Notes: a model not told the origin generated them from the sequence alone. Shown: positions 8,131-16,025, numbered from the stretch's first letter. The stretch is DNA of 64,000 nucleotides from RYN-230 sp963713815 (GCA_963713815.1 CAVQNH010000024.1:22392-86391); one strand, 5' to 3'. Numbers and translations: made by a program.

Positions 8131-8414
8131 TGGCGGGGGCGGCGCCGGTGACCCCCCGCACGTACACGCTGCTCGGCGCGGACCGGCGCCCCTACCGCAG
8201 CGCGGTGCCCGGCCAGTTCGGCGGTCACCGCCAGGCCAGGATCTACGGCCGGCTCGACTGCCCGTCGGCCCGGCGCGCGATCGCCCGCGGGGGCTACGTG
8301 GCCCACCGGGTGTTCTTCGCCGACGAGCCGACGGCGGTCGCCGCCGGTTACCGGCCCTGCGCGATCTGCCTGCCCGCTGCCTACGCAGCCTGGAAATCGG
8401 GCCGGGTCGGCTAA
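8130..8414 (+). CDS. Stand-alone Ada-type metal-binding domain protein
   Basis: A 94-residue protein resembling only the N-terminal zinc domain of Ada. 'QARIYGRLDCPSARRAIARG' aligns with the Ada 'YC-x3-C' segment and 'FADEPTAVAAGYRPCAICLP' with the second Cys-x2-Cys pair. Three zinc-ligand cysteines are present (Cys44, Cys77, Cys80), but the position of the methyl-accepting ligand cysteine (Ada Cys38) is Gly40. It therefore should not accept a methyl group from a phosphotriester as Ada does. It is the last gene of the sigma-ogt-oxygenase operon, overlapping its neighbour by one base. Confidence 0.82.
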   Translation: MAGAAPVTPRTYTLLGADRRPYRSAVPGQFGGHRQARIYGRLDCPSARRAIARGGYVAHRVFFADEPTAVAAGYRPCAICLPAAYAAWKSGRVG

Positions 8415-8419
8415 GCGCC

Positions 8420-8518
8420 GGGTGAGCGCTGGCCGGGCCGCCGCCGTGCCCCAGCGGCGCTGGCCCGGCGGCGCTGGCCGGTAGCGCTGGCCCGGTAGCG
8501 CTGGCCCGGTGGCGCTGA
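8420..8518. repeat. GC-rich tandem repeat (about 15-18-base unit)
   Basis: Repeats of GGCGCTGGCCCGGTA and variants fill the gap between the convergent Ada-like and YnfA genes. Confidence 0.65.
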
Positions 8519-8851
8519 TTAACGTCGCGGCGCGAAGTAGATGATCGCCACGCCGGCCAGGACCACCGCGGCGCCGGCCCAGTCGAAGCGGTCCGGCGCC
8601 TTCTTATCCACGCCCCAGCCCCACAGCAGCGACGCGATCACGAACACGCCGCCGTAGGCCGCGTAGATCCGGCCGAAGTCGTCGCTCTTCTGCAGGGTCG
8701 GGATAACCCCGTAGACGACCAGGATGGCCGCGCCCAGGATCCCGACGAAGACCGGCGCCCCGTCGCGGAGCCAGCGCCAGACGAGATACCCCCCGCCGAT
8801 TTCCGCCAGGCCAGCGGCGATGAACAACCCAATCGAGCGTGCAGGACCCAT
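8519..8851 (-). CDS. YnfA (UPF0060) family small membrane protein
   Basis: A 110-residue protein with four predicted membrane segments, the normal size of YnfA. 'FIAAGLAEIGGGYLVWRWLR' is the conserved first helix, and 'FGRIYAAYGGVFVIASLLWG' and 'RFDWAGAAVVLAGVAIIYF' are also typical. YnfA proteins resemble small multidrug-resistance transporters and are proposed to export toxic cations; the substrate here is unknown. CAGAAT (8858-8863 on the minus strand) ends six bases before ATG, suggesting a leaderless transcript. Confidence 0.92.
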   Translation of the reverse strand: MGPARSIGLFIAAGLAEIGGGYLVWRWLRDGAPVFVGILGAAILVVYGVIPTLQKSDDFGRIYAAYGGVFVIASLLWGWGVDKKAPDRFDWAGAAVVLAGVAIIYFAPRR

Positions 8852-8926
8852 GCCCAGATTCTGGCCTGCGAGGCTGGCCCGCCACGCGGCGGCCCGGCGC
8901 AGGAGCCCTCCCTCCGGCCGAAAAGC

Positions 8927-8983
8927 TCAACCATAAGGTTGACTATTACACACTGACTAGTCTAAGATCAACCATGTGGTTGA
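8927..8983 (+). promoter_or_regulatory. ArsR promoter flanked by twin operators
   Basis: Two copies of the perfect dyad TCAACC-N4-GGTTGA lie at 8927-8942 and 8968-8983, 41 bases apart. Between them, TTGACT (8939-8944) and TAAGAT (8963-8968) form a consensus promoter with an 18-base spacer. One dyad overlaps the -35 box and the other overlaps the -10 box and the start codon, an arrangement suited to autorepression by the ArsR protein encoded next. Confidence 0.8.
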
Positions 8984-9356
8984 GGATCTGGCGGCCGGGG
9001 AAGGCGGGATGGACGCGGTGTTCCACGCGCTCGCGCACGAGGCGAGGCGGGCCATGCTCCGCCGCCTGGCCGGGGGCGCGCTGACCGTGGGGGAGCTGGC
9101 CGGGCCGCTGGCCATGTCGCTAGCGGCCGCGTCCAAGCATGTGCGGGTGCTGGAGCGGGCCGGCCTGCTGCACCGCACGGTGGACGGCCGCCGCCACGTC
9201 TGCCAGCTGCGCGCCGCGCCGCTCGCCCAGGCCGACGCCTGGCTGCGCTGGTACGCGCCGTTCTGGCACCAGCGGCTCGACGCCCTGGACGACCTCTTCC
9301 GCGAGGGCGGCCCCAACCCCGAACCCCCCAATTTCCCTAACGATTGGACCGAGTAA
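8976..9356 (+). CDS. ArsR family transcriptional repressor
   Basis: A 126-residue winged helix protein: 'MDAVFHALAHEARRAMLRRL', 'LTVGELAGPLAMSLAAASKH' (recognition helix) and 'VRVLERAGLLHRTVDGRRHV'. No metal-binding cysteine motif is present, as in the ArsR subgroup that pairs with AHSA1 proteins. GTG 8976 lies seven bases after the -10 box TAAGAT, so a leaderless mRNA would start there; ATG 9009 is the alternative start. The stop TAA directly abuts the ATG of the next gene, and the pair is almost certainly one transcript. Confidence 0.9.
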   Translation: MVEDLAAGEGGMDAVFHALAHEARRAMLRRLAGGALTVGELAGPLAMSLAAASKHVRVLERAGLLHRTVDGRRHVCQLRAAPLAQADAWLRWYAPFWHQRLDALDDLFREGGPNPEPPNFPNDWTE

Positions 9357-9839
9357 ATGTCAGCTAGCACTGCGTCGCACGCCGTGGTCCGGGTGGAACG
9401 CACCATCCCGGCTCCTCCCCGGCTGGTCTACCGGGCGTGGCTGGACCCGGAGTTGCTGCAGCGCTGGATGGCGCCGGGCAGCATGACCATGGCCCGGGCC
9501 GAGGTCGAGGAGTGGCCCGGCGGCTGTTACCGGATCTGGCAGGAGGATTCCGGCCGTGACGTCGGCGGGTTCGAGGCCGAGTTTCTTGAGCTCGTCCCGG
9601 ACGAGCGCCTGGTGTTCCGCTGGGGATTCGTCGGCCCGGAACGCGCCGATGGCCCGGTCTTCGACTCGCAGCTGACCGTCACGTTCTCCCCTGATCCTTC
9701 GGGCGGCACCCTGCTCACCCTGGTCCACGAACAGCTCGGCCAGCTCGCGGCGGCCATGCCCGCGGTGGCGGAGAGGGTCGGTCCCGGCTGGGAAGCCGCC
9801 ATCAGCAAGCTGGCCGCCGCACTCACCCCGGAGGCCTGA
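9357..9839 (+). CDS. SRPBCC (AHSA1-like) protein paired with ArsR
   Basis: A 160-residue AHSA1/START-like protein. 'RVERTIPAPPRLVYRAWLDP' followed by 'LLQRWMAPGS', then 'FLELVPDERLVFRWGF' and the C-terminal 'GWEAAISKLAAAL' are characteristic. ArsR-AHSA1 gene pairs are common in actinomycetes, but the ligand is unknown in most cases. Its start codon touches the ArsR stop codon, so the two are co-translated. No export signal is visible. Confidence 0.9.
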   Translation: MSASTASHAVVRVERTIPAPPRLVYRAWLDPELLQRWMAPGSMTMARAEVEEWPGGCYRIWQEDSGRDVGGFEAEFLELVPDERLVFRWGFVGPERADGPVFDSQLTVTFSPDPSGGTLLTLVHEQLGQLAAAMPAVAERVGPGWEAAISKLAAALTPEA

Positions 9840-10120
9840 CCCCCCTGCCTGGGGTCCGAGCCCCCGGAGCCCTCGAGCCCCCCGGAGCCCTGAGCCCCCG
9901 GAGCCTGAGCCCTCTGGGGTCTGAGCCCCCGGAGGTCTGAACCCCCGGAGGCCTCTGAGGCCTGGCCCCGGGGTCTGAGCCCCCGGGGCCTGGCCCTCGG
10001 AGGCCTGGCCCCGGAGGCCTGAGCCCCTCGGGGGTCTGGGCCCCCGGAGACCTGAGCCCCCGGAGACCCTGAGCCCCCGGAGGCCTGGCCCCCCGAGGCC
10101 TGAGGCAGATCCCGCCCCGA
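9840..10120. repeat. Extended purine/pyrimidine tandem repeat between genes
   Basis: About 280 bases of degenerate repeats built from CCCCCGGAGGCCTGAG and GGGGTCTGAGCCCCCGGA, so both strands can fold into many GC stems. I see no coding sequence in it. It separates the AHSA1 gene from the MFS transporter gene. Confidence 0.75.
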
Positions 10121-10173
10121 GAGTCACACCAGTCCCGCCAGCCACACGACTCCCGCCAGCCCCGCGGCCCCTT

Positions 10174-10223
10174 CGTGATCATGACTTTGGTGCCGCCAGA
10201 ACGACACCGACGTCATGATCACG
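10174..10223. repeat. Dispersed palindrome, copy 1
   Basis: CGTGATCATGAC (10174-10185) and GTCATGATCACG (10212-10223) are perfect 12-base arms around a 26-base centre that also contains GAACGAC. The same palindrome occurs in a more perfect form at 17151-17204. This copy lies about 40 bases upstream of the MFS transporter start. Confidence 0.85.
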
Positions 10224-10262
10224 CAGAAGTTTGCGGCGATCTGGGGTGGAAGTTAAAGGGCC

Positions 10263-11717
10263 ATGGGTGAGCCCCGTGGTGCCCCTGCACCAGGTTCCGG
10301 GCGCCGGGTGGGCGTGGCGGTGGTCGCGCTGTGCCTGGTGCAGTTCATGGACGTGCTCGGCGTCACCGTGGTGGTCACCTCGCTGCCGGCCATGCTGGCC
10401 AGCCTGCACGCCCCGGAGTCGTTCGGCAGCCTGATCGCGACCGGCTACGCCATGTTCTTCGGGGGCCTGCTGATGCTCGGCGCCCGGCTCGGCGACCGCT
10501 ACGGGCACCGGCGCACGATCCTGGCCAGCCTGGCCGTGTTCGCGGTGGGAGCCCTGGTGGCCGCGACCGCGCCATCCGTCCTGGCCCTGGCCGCGGGCCG
10601 GTGCCTGCAGGGGGCGGCCGCCGCCGCGTCCGTGCCGTCCGCGCTGCGCCTGCTGACCACGCTCACCGAGGAGGGACGGGCCCGGCACCGGGCCATCGCG
10701 GCCTGGAGCGCGGCCGGCGCGGCCGCGGGGGCCAGCGGCTTCGTGGTGGGCGGCATCGTCACCGACCTGACCAGCTGGCGCGTCATCTTCTGGGCGTATC
10801 TGCCGCTGGCCGCCGCACTGGTGGCCGTCATCGCGGCCTCGGTGCCCCGGGACGGCAGCCGGCGGCAGGCGGAGTCGCTGAATCTGGCCGGTTCGGCGAT
10901 CTTCACCGCGGCCGTCATGGCCTTCGTGGTCGGCGCGACCCTGATCACCCAGGCGGACGGCCGGGTGGCCGGCGGACTGCTGCTGGCCGCCTGCGTGGCG
11001 CTGGCGGGCGGGTTTGTCCTGGTCGACCGCCGCGCCGTAGCGCCGTTGCTGCCGCCGGAGCTGATCCGGTCCCGGCGGCTGCGGCAGGGGGCGCTCGCTT
11101 CCCTGCTCAACACCGCGACCACCAGCTCGGCCATCACCTTGGTCACCCTGTACCTGCAGAACTCGCTGCGGCGCACCCCGCTGCAGGCTGCGGCCAGCCT
11201 GCTGCCGTTCAGCCTGGCGGTGATCGGCGGGTCCGCGCTGGCCGCCGCGGTGCAGCGCCGGGCCGGGCCGCCCCGGCTGGTCGCCCGGCGCCTGATCGCT
11301 ACCGGCCTGGCCCTGATCGCGGTCTCGGACGCCGTGCTGATCCCGCTGGCCGCGCTGGCGTGGGGGGTGCCGCTGTGCGCCGCCGTGGGCGGAGCGGGCA
11401 TCGGGCTGTCGTCGGTCGCGGCCACCGGCCTGGGCACCGACGTGGCGCCGCACTGGCGGGGCGGCGCGTCCGGGATCATCAACACGGCGGCGCAGCTGGG
11501 GACCGCCGTGGGCATCGCGACGCTGCTCCTGGTGGCCGCGGCCACCAGCGGGATCCCCGCGCCGCGCACGCCCCCGCCCCGGGCCGCCTGGGCGGTCGCC
11601 GCACTGGTCGCGGCGGCGGGCGCGGCCCGGTCGCCGCCTCCGGGCCCGCGAGAAGACGGTGCGGCCGCCGGGGACCGGGCGCCCGCCGGGGAGGGTGCGG
11701 CCGCGGGGCCAGGGTGA
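10263..11717 (+). CDS. MFS drug-efflux type transporter
   Basis: A 484-residue transporter of the DHA2 (14-helix) kind. Helix 1 'VAVVALCLVQFMDVLGVTVV' starts near residue 16; motif A is 'GARLGDRYGHRRTIL'; 'GRCLQGAAAAASVPSALRLL' and 'WSAAGAAAGASGFVVGGIVT' (motif C) follow. Such proteins export drugs or metabolites with proton uptake. The final 60 residues, from about residue 425, are Pro/Ala/Gly-rich and look like repeat-driven extension. AAAGGG lies close upstream of ATG 10263. No regulator is adjacent. Confidence 0.88.
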   Translation: MGEPRGAPAPGSGRRVGVAVVALCLVQFMDVLGVTVVVTSLPAMLASLHAPESFGSLIATGYAMFFGGLLMLGARLGDRYGHRRTILASLAVFAVGALVAATAPSVLALAAGRCLQGAAAAASVPSALRLLTTLTEEGRARHRAIAAWSAAGAAAGASGFVVGGIVTDLTSWRVIFWAYLPLAAALVAVIAASVPRDGSRRQAESLNLAGSAIFTAAVMAFVVGATLITQADGRVAGGLLLAACVALAGGFVLVDRRAVAPLLPPELIRSRRLRQGALASLLNTATTSSAITLVTLYLQNSLRRTPLQAAASLLPFSLAVIGGSALAAAVQRRAGPPRLVARRLIATGLALIAVSDAVLIPLAALAWGVPLCAAVGGAGIGLSSVAATGLGTDVAPHWRGGASGIINTAAQLGTAVGIATLLLVAAATSGIPAPRTPPPRAAWAVAALVAAAGAARSPPPGPREDGAAAGDRAPAGEGAAAGPG

Positions 11718-11813
11718 CGCCGAGAGCCGCAGCGGTCGCGGGCCCGTGGCCAGGCGCCGCGCACCCCGTTCGCGCGGCCCATCCCCTCCGTCCCGTGCGG
11801 CAGGATGCTGGCT

Positions 11814-12335
11814 ATGGCGGATCAGATCGCGTTGCGGCCGGTGGTGGAGGACGATCTGGCGATGCTGGAGGGGCTGACCGGGGATGACCTGGCCCAGACG
11901 GGCGAGTTCGGCTGGTACGGCTGGCGCGACAACCGCCGGTGGCGCCGCGAGTGGGCCGAGAACCGCCTGTTCAGTGACGACGGCGGAGTGCTGGTGGTGG
12001 TGCGCGGCGGGGAACGGCTGGGGATCGTGAACTGGCGGCGCAAGCACGCCACCCCGGCTGCCTACCACTGGGAGATCGGTATCGCGCTGCTCCCCGAAGC
12101 CCGGGGCCACGGGTACGGCACCGAGGCGCACCGGCTGCTGGTGCGCTACCTGTTCGCGCACACCCCCGTGTACCGGATCGAGGCGGCCACCGAGGCAGGC
12201 AACCTCGCCGAGCAGCGGGCCCTGGAGAAGGCCGGGTTCACCCGCGAGGGGGTGGTGCGGGGCATCGGCTGGCGGGACGGCGCCTGGCGGGATGGGGTCT
12301 GGTTCAGCGTGCTGCGCACCGACCTGGACAGCTGA
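11814..12335 (+). CDS. GNAT family N-acetyltransferase
   Basis: A 173-residue acetyltransferase of the RimJ/RimL-like branch. 'IALRPVVEDDLAMLEGLTG' begins the fold; the acetyl-CoA loop is 'GIALLPEARGHGYGTEAHRL' (Arg-Gly-His-Gly-Tyr-Gly), followed by 'RIEAATEAGNLAEQRALEKA' and 'GFTREGVVRG'. The substrate is unknown; peptide N-termini, ribosomal proteins or small amines are possible. I prefer ATG 11814 over ATG 11805 because CAGGAT lies seven bases before it. Confidence 0.88.
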   Translation: MADQIALRPVVEDDLAMLEGLTGDDLAQTGEFGWYGWRDNRRWRREWAENRLFSDDGGVLVVVRGGERLGIVNWRRKHATPAAYHWEIGIALLPEARGHGYGTEAHRLLVRYLFAHTPVYRIEAATEAGNLAEQRALEKAGFTREGVVRGIGWRDGAWRDGVWFSVLRTDLDS

Positions 12336-12375
12336 CCCCCGGCCGGCGCTCCGTCACCCAGTAGGCTGACGGCTC

Positions 12376-13341
12376 GTGGTGACTGGGGCATACCGGGATG
12401 TGTTCGTGGCCATCGCCGGGGCGGCGGGCGCGCTGACCGGCCTGCTGTTCGTGGCCCTCTCCGTGGCCCCCCGGCCGCGCGCCGGGCAGCAGCCGGACGT
12501 CATCCGGCAGGTCCGGGCGGGGGCGGCGCTGCTGGCGTTCACTAATGCCCTGGCGGTCTCCCTCTTCGGGCTGGTGCCGCACAACGAGATCGGGTACCCG
12601 GCCGTCGTGGCCGGCGTCGGCGGTCTGCTGTTCACCCTGGGCGGGGTGCGGTCCATCCTGGCCGACCCAGCCGCGCGGCGCCGGATCAGGAGCCAGGTCG
12701 CGCTGATCGTGCTGCTGCTGGGAGTCTTCGGCTTCGAGATCGGGGCCGGCATCAACTCCATCATCACCCCGCACACCGACGCGCCGATCGACGTGATCGG
12801 CAACGTCCTGGCCGCCTCGCTGCTCATCGGCATCGCCCGTTCCTGGGAACTCGTGGGCGACCGCGACACCGGCATCGTGTCCTCCCTTGCCGCGCTCGCC
12901 GGGCACGATCGCCATCTCGGGGGCTCCGTGGCCGGCCCGGCCGACGTCCCGCGGGATGACGCGGCTGACCCCGCCGGCCCGGCCAGTCCCACTCAGGTGG
13001 CTGGCCCCGCGACCCGGCTGGCCCTAGCGGCCCGGCTGGCCCTCGCGATCCGGCTGGCCCTCGCGACGCGGCTGGCCCCCGCGATGCGGCTGGGCCCGGC
13101 GGCCCGGGAGGCCGGGCAGACCACTCTTCCCCCGACGGGTGACCGGTTCGCGAGCCGGGGCGGACTGGCCGCAGATAGGCCCGGATCGGGCGCCGATCCA
13201 GCTATTTCGGGCGCACGTATGCGTGATGCTCGGGTTCCGTACTGGGGCGTTAGCGACCCAGCCCGCAGGCCGACTGGCCCCCAGCCAGCCCCGACACCGG
13301 GGACTCAGTCGGCCGCTGTGCCAGCGGAGGGCGGAGCATAG
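12376..13341 (+). CDS. Membrane protein with repetitive C-terminal tail
   Basis: Residues 1-170 contain four predicted membrane segments ('FVAIAGAAGALTGLLFVALS', 'AALLAFTNALAVSLFGLV', 'AVVAGVGGLLFTLGGV', 'ALIVLLLGVFGFEIGAG') and look like a conserved actinomycete hypothetical protein. From about residue 200 the frame runs through a 15-base repeat (CGGCTGGCCCTCGCG) encoding Arg-Leu-Ala-Leu-Ala units and then unremarkable sequence. The tail may therefore be an extension past the original end. TAGGCT at 12362-12367 lies just upstream of the GTG start. I cannot assign a function. Confidence 0.65.
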   Translation: MVTGAYRDVFVAIAGAAGALTGLLFVALSVAPRPRAGQQPDVIRQVRAGAALLAFTNALAVSLFGLVPHNEIGYPAVVAGVGGLLFTLGGVRSILADPAARRRIRSQVALIVLLLGVFGFEIGAGINSIITPHTDAPIDVIGNVLAASLLIGIARSWELVGDRDTGIVSSLAALAGHDRHLGGSVAGPADVPRDDAADPAGPASPTQVAGPATRLALAARLALAIRLALATRLAPAMRLGPAAREAGQTTLPPTGDRFASRGGLAADRPGSGADPAISGARMRDARVPYWGVSDPARRPTGPQPAPTPGTQSAAVPAEGGA

Positions 13342-13590
13342 CAGAGCTTCACATCCAAAAGTAGGACTTTCGGCCCTGTCCTTTATGGCTCTCAGCTGGT
13401 GAAATGTTTCGTGATGGCCACGGACCGGGCAGCCCCCGGAACCGGGCCAACTCGGGGGGCTGAGGGCCTCGTGTGCCGGGCTGGGGAGGCGCACGGGGCC
13501 CTCACACCGGTTCGGGGGAGACGGCCGGAGCGGTTTTCGTTGCGGCGAATGAAGCAACGGCCACCGCCCGCCTGCAGCCGGGCGGCCCCG
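13342..13590. other. Non-coding interval
   Basis: No convincing gene in either strand. The stretch 13342-13405 is less GC-rich than its surroundings and could hold a promoter, but I see no clear -10/-35 pair facing a gene. The three-copy repeat at 13591-13674 follows. Confidence 0.5.
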
Positions 13591-13674
13591 CGGACGAAGT
13601 TCCGCCCGGGTAGAACAGCGGACGAAGTTCCGCCCGGGCAGTACAGCCGACGAAGTTCCGCCCGGGCCGTCCAG
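13591..13674. repeat. Three tandem copies of a 28-base repeat
   Basis: Copies at 13591-13618, 13619-13646 and 13647-13674 share CGACGAAGTTCCGCCCGGG and differ only near the unit ends (TAGAACAG, CAGTACAG, CCGTCCAG). The array ends two bases before the SDR stop codon. Confidence 0.9.
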
Positions 13675-13675
13675 C

Positions 13676-14455
13676 TCAGCCATGATCGCCGAACCAGTGC
13701 GCCAGTACCGCGAACGTCCGCGGGGCCGCGCCGTGCAGCCGGGCCGGGAAGCTCATCCAGCGGGGCACGTAGACCAGCTGGCGGTCATGCTCGAGCGCGG
13801 ACCTGATCGCCTCGGCGGCCCGCTCGGCGGGCAGCGGCTCCGGCTTCCTGCGGCTATAGGGGCGGCCCCGGCGGTCGAAGAACGGGGTGTTCACCACGCC
13901 GGGCACGATCACGCAGACGCCCACGCCCGAGCCTTCCAGTTCGTGGGCGAGGCTTTCGGCGAAGTTGGCCAGGCCCGCCTTGGCCGCCGAGTACACCGCC
14001 TCCTCCCGTACCGAGGTCGCGCCCACGATTGACGACACGAACACGATCCGGCCGCTGCCCCGGGCGGTCATCCGGGGCAGCAGCCGCCGGGTCAGCTCGA
14101 TCGGCGCGGCCAGGTTCACGGCCAGGATCTCGGCGATCTTGTCGCCGGTCATCTCGCTGACTGGCCCACACCAGCCGACGCCGGCGTTGTTGATCAGGAT
14201 GTCGATGCCGGGGGCGCGGGCGTCCGCCGCCGCGACCTGGAGGGCCGCGTCGGCGAGTTCGGCCGGGCCCTGGGGCTCGGCGAGATCCGCCTTCAGCGCC
14301 AGGGCGCCCGTGTCGCGGGCCACCGCGTCCAGCCGGGCCGGGTCCCGCCCGGCGATCAGCAGCCGGGCCCCGGCCCTGGCCAGCACCCGCGCCGTGGCAG
14401 CGCCGATACCCGATGATCCGCCGGTCACGAGAGTCACTGCGCCACGGAGCCGCAT
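13676..14455 (-). CDS. SDR family NAD(P)-dependent oxidoreductase
   Basis: A 259-residue classical short-chain dehydrogenase. The cofactor loop is 'TGGSSGIG' (residues 11-18), the structural motif 'NNAGVG' lies near residue 90, and the catalytic Ser and Tyr-x3-Lys are in 'FVSSIVGA' and 'VYSAAKAG'. 'IVPGVVNTPFF' is the usual segment after the active site. 'AGRDPARLD' suggests NADP preference. The substrate is not predictable; the C-terminal extension with 'VYVPRWMSFPARLHGAAP' resembles SDRs annotated near lipid metabolism. Confidence 0.92.
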   Translation of the reverse strand: MRLRGAVTLVTGGSSGIGAATARVLARAGARLLIAGRDPARLDAVARDTGALALKADLAEPQGPAELADAALQVAAADARAPGIDILINNAGVGWCGPVSEMTGDKIAEILAVNLAAPIELTRRLLPRMTARGSGRIVFVSSIVGATSVREEAVYSAAKAGLANFAESLAHELEGSGVGVCVIVPGVVNTPFFDRRGRPYSRRKPEPLPAERAAEAIRSALEHDRQLVYVPRWMSFPARLHGAAPRTFAVLAHWFGDHG

Positions 14456-14565
14456 TCCGCTACCGTCTCATGCCGCCTCTGGCCGGCCGCATACTGCCCT
14501 GCCCCTGCCGCGGGGATACCCGTCGGCAGGGATCATGCAGGTGAGCGCGGGTATGCGGGGCTGGC

Positions 14566-14973
14566 TCAGGCCGGTGCGGTGGCCTGCGCCACCGCCGCCG
14601 GAGAATCGGCCCAGACCCGCACGATGTCGCGCATCGACAGCAGGCCGATGACCTCCTGGCCCTCGATCACGACGAGGTGCCGGAAGCCGGACCGCACCAT
14701 GGTCTCCGCGGCCTGCTGCAGGGTCCACTCGGGCGAAGCGAACACCACGTCCGTCGTGCGGTGCTCCGCGCAGAGCTCCTTGTCGGGGTCCTGCCCGGCG
14801 CCGAGTGAGTCCAGGATGTCGCGTTCAGTCAGGATCCCGACCCCCGCCTGCTGGTCGTCGGTCACCACGGCCGCGCCCACCCGGCGTGCGGACATGAGGC
14901 GCGCTGCCTCGCGGAGGGTATGCGCGGGCCCGATGGTGAGCACCAGCCTGGTCATGCCGTCTCGCACCTTCAC
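14566..14973 (-). CDS. Two-CBS-domain protein
   Basis: A 135-residue protein made of a tandem CBS pair. CBS1 contains 'HTLREAARLMSARRVGAAVV' and 'GILTERDIL'; CBS2 contains 'TLQQAAETMVRSGFRHLVVI' and 'VIGLLSMRDIVRVWA'. Such stand-alone pairs bind adenine nucleotides and regulate partner proteins. No partner is evident next to it; SDR and hisN are neighbours on the same strand but with gaps of more than 100 bases. Confidence 0.9.
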   Translation of the reverse strand: MKVRDGMTRLVLTIGPAHTLREAARLMSARRVGAAVVTDDQQAGVGILTERDILDSLGAGQDPDKELCAEHRTTDVVFASPEWTLQQAAETMVRSGFRHLVVIEGQEVIGLLSMRDIVRVWADSPAAVAQATAPA

Positions 14974-15161
14974 GATCGATCACTCCCCGGGCTGTGTCCG
15001 AGACACCACGACCCGCCGGACCTTCCCGGCCAGGTGTGCCACCTCGTTGCGGATGCGCTTGTGCGTTTGTGACGAGCTAACCTCTCCAGCATCCGCGCAT
15101 GCCCGCGCGAGGGCAAGCCCTTAGATCAAGCCCATCCGGCTACCCAAATATGCACATCAGG

Positions 15162-15953
15162 TCATGATCCGGGGCTAGCCAGGCGATCGAGCACCTCCTG
15201 GTGCAGCCGCGCGTTGGTGCAGACCACGCTGCCGGTGTCTGGCCTGGCGACCCCATCCAGGTCGGTGAACACGCCACCCGCCTCTTCCACGATGATCTGC
15301 AGCGCCGCGATATCCCACAGCGACACGTCGGGCTCGGCCGAGATGTCCACCGCTCCCTCGGCGACCAGGACATGAGACCAGAAGTCGCCATAGGCCCGGG
15401 TCCGCCACACCGAGCGGGCCAGGTCGAGGAAACCCGGCAGCACGCCCTTCTCCTCCCAGCCGGTCAGGCTCGAGTAGGAGAACGAGGCGTCCTCCATGCG
15501 GGCCACGTCCGAGACCCGGCAGCGGGTCGCCTTGGTCAGGCTCTTGCCCGTCCACGCCCCGTTGTCGCTGGCGGCCCACCAGCGCCGGCCGAGCGCCGGC
15601 GCGGAGACCACGCCCATCACCACCTGGTCCCCGTCCATCAGGCCGATCAGCGTGGCCCAGACCGGGACACCGCGGACGTAGTTCTTGGTGCCGTCGATCG
15701 GGTCGATCACCCAGCACCGGGGCCCGCCGCCGTCCCGGCCGAACTCCTCGCCCAGCACGGCGTCCCGCGGCCGGGACCGGCGCAGCACATTGCGCAGGGA
15801 TTCCTCGGCCGCCTTGTCCGCGTCGGTGACCGGGGTCAGGTCAGGCTTGGCCTCGACGCGCAAGTCGAGGGCCCGGAAGCGGCGCGTGGTAATGTCATCG
15901 GCCGCGTCGGCGAGCACGTGGGCGAAACGTAGGTCGTCGTCGTATCCCGCCAT
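15162..15953 (-). CDS. hisN: Histidinol-phosphatase (inositol monophosphatase family)
   Basis: A 263-residue Mg2+-dependent phosphatase. Metal-binding motifs are 'GEEFG' (near residue 68) and 'WVIDPIDGTKNYVRGVPVWA', with the second half motif 'EPDVSLWDIAALQIIVEEAG'. It closely resembles the protein annotated HisN in Streptomyces, which removes phosphate from histidinol phosphate in histidine biosynthesis. I placed the start at ATG 15951-15953 ('MAGYDDDLRFAHVLADAADD') because the conserved protein begins there. The open frame upstream is antisense to the aldo/keto reductase. Confidence 0.9.
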   Translation of the reverse strand: MAGYDDDLRFAHVLADAADDITTRRFRALDLRVEAKPDLTPVTDADKAAEESLRNVLRRSRPRDAVLGEEFGRDGGGPRCWVIDPIDGTKNYVRGVPVWATLIGLMDGDQVVMGVVSAPALGRRWWAASDNGAWTGKSLTKATRCRVSDVARMEDASFSYSSLTGWEEKGVLPGFLDLARSVWRTRAYGDFWSHVLVAEGAVDISAEPDVSLWDIAALQIIVEEAGGVFTDLDGVARPDTGSVVCTNARLHQEVLDRLASPGS

Positions 15954-16025
15954 GCCGCCAGACGGTATCGGATCACGGCCGCCGCGGCCATCCAGGGCCC
16001 GGGGGTGCTGTCGTAGCGTTACCGC

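Noticed and set aside
10179..12161. Minus-strand frame of 660 codons over the MFS transporter gene
   Set aside because: Antisense shadow; the plus strand encodes the expected transport motifs.
13591..13674. CRISPR array
   Set aside because: Only three units in direct contact with no unique spacers, and no cas genes; the pattern is a tandem repeat.
13399..13806. Plus-strand frame of 135 codons crossing the 28-base repeats
   Set aside because: It runs through the repeat array and into the antisense of the SDR gene and has no conserved sequence.
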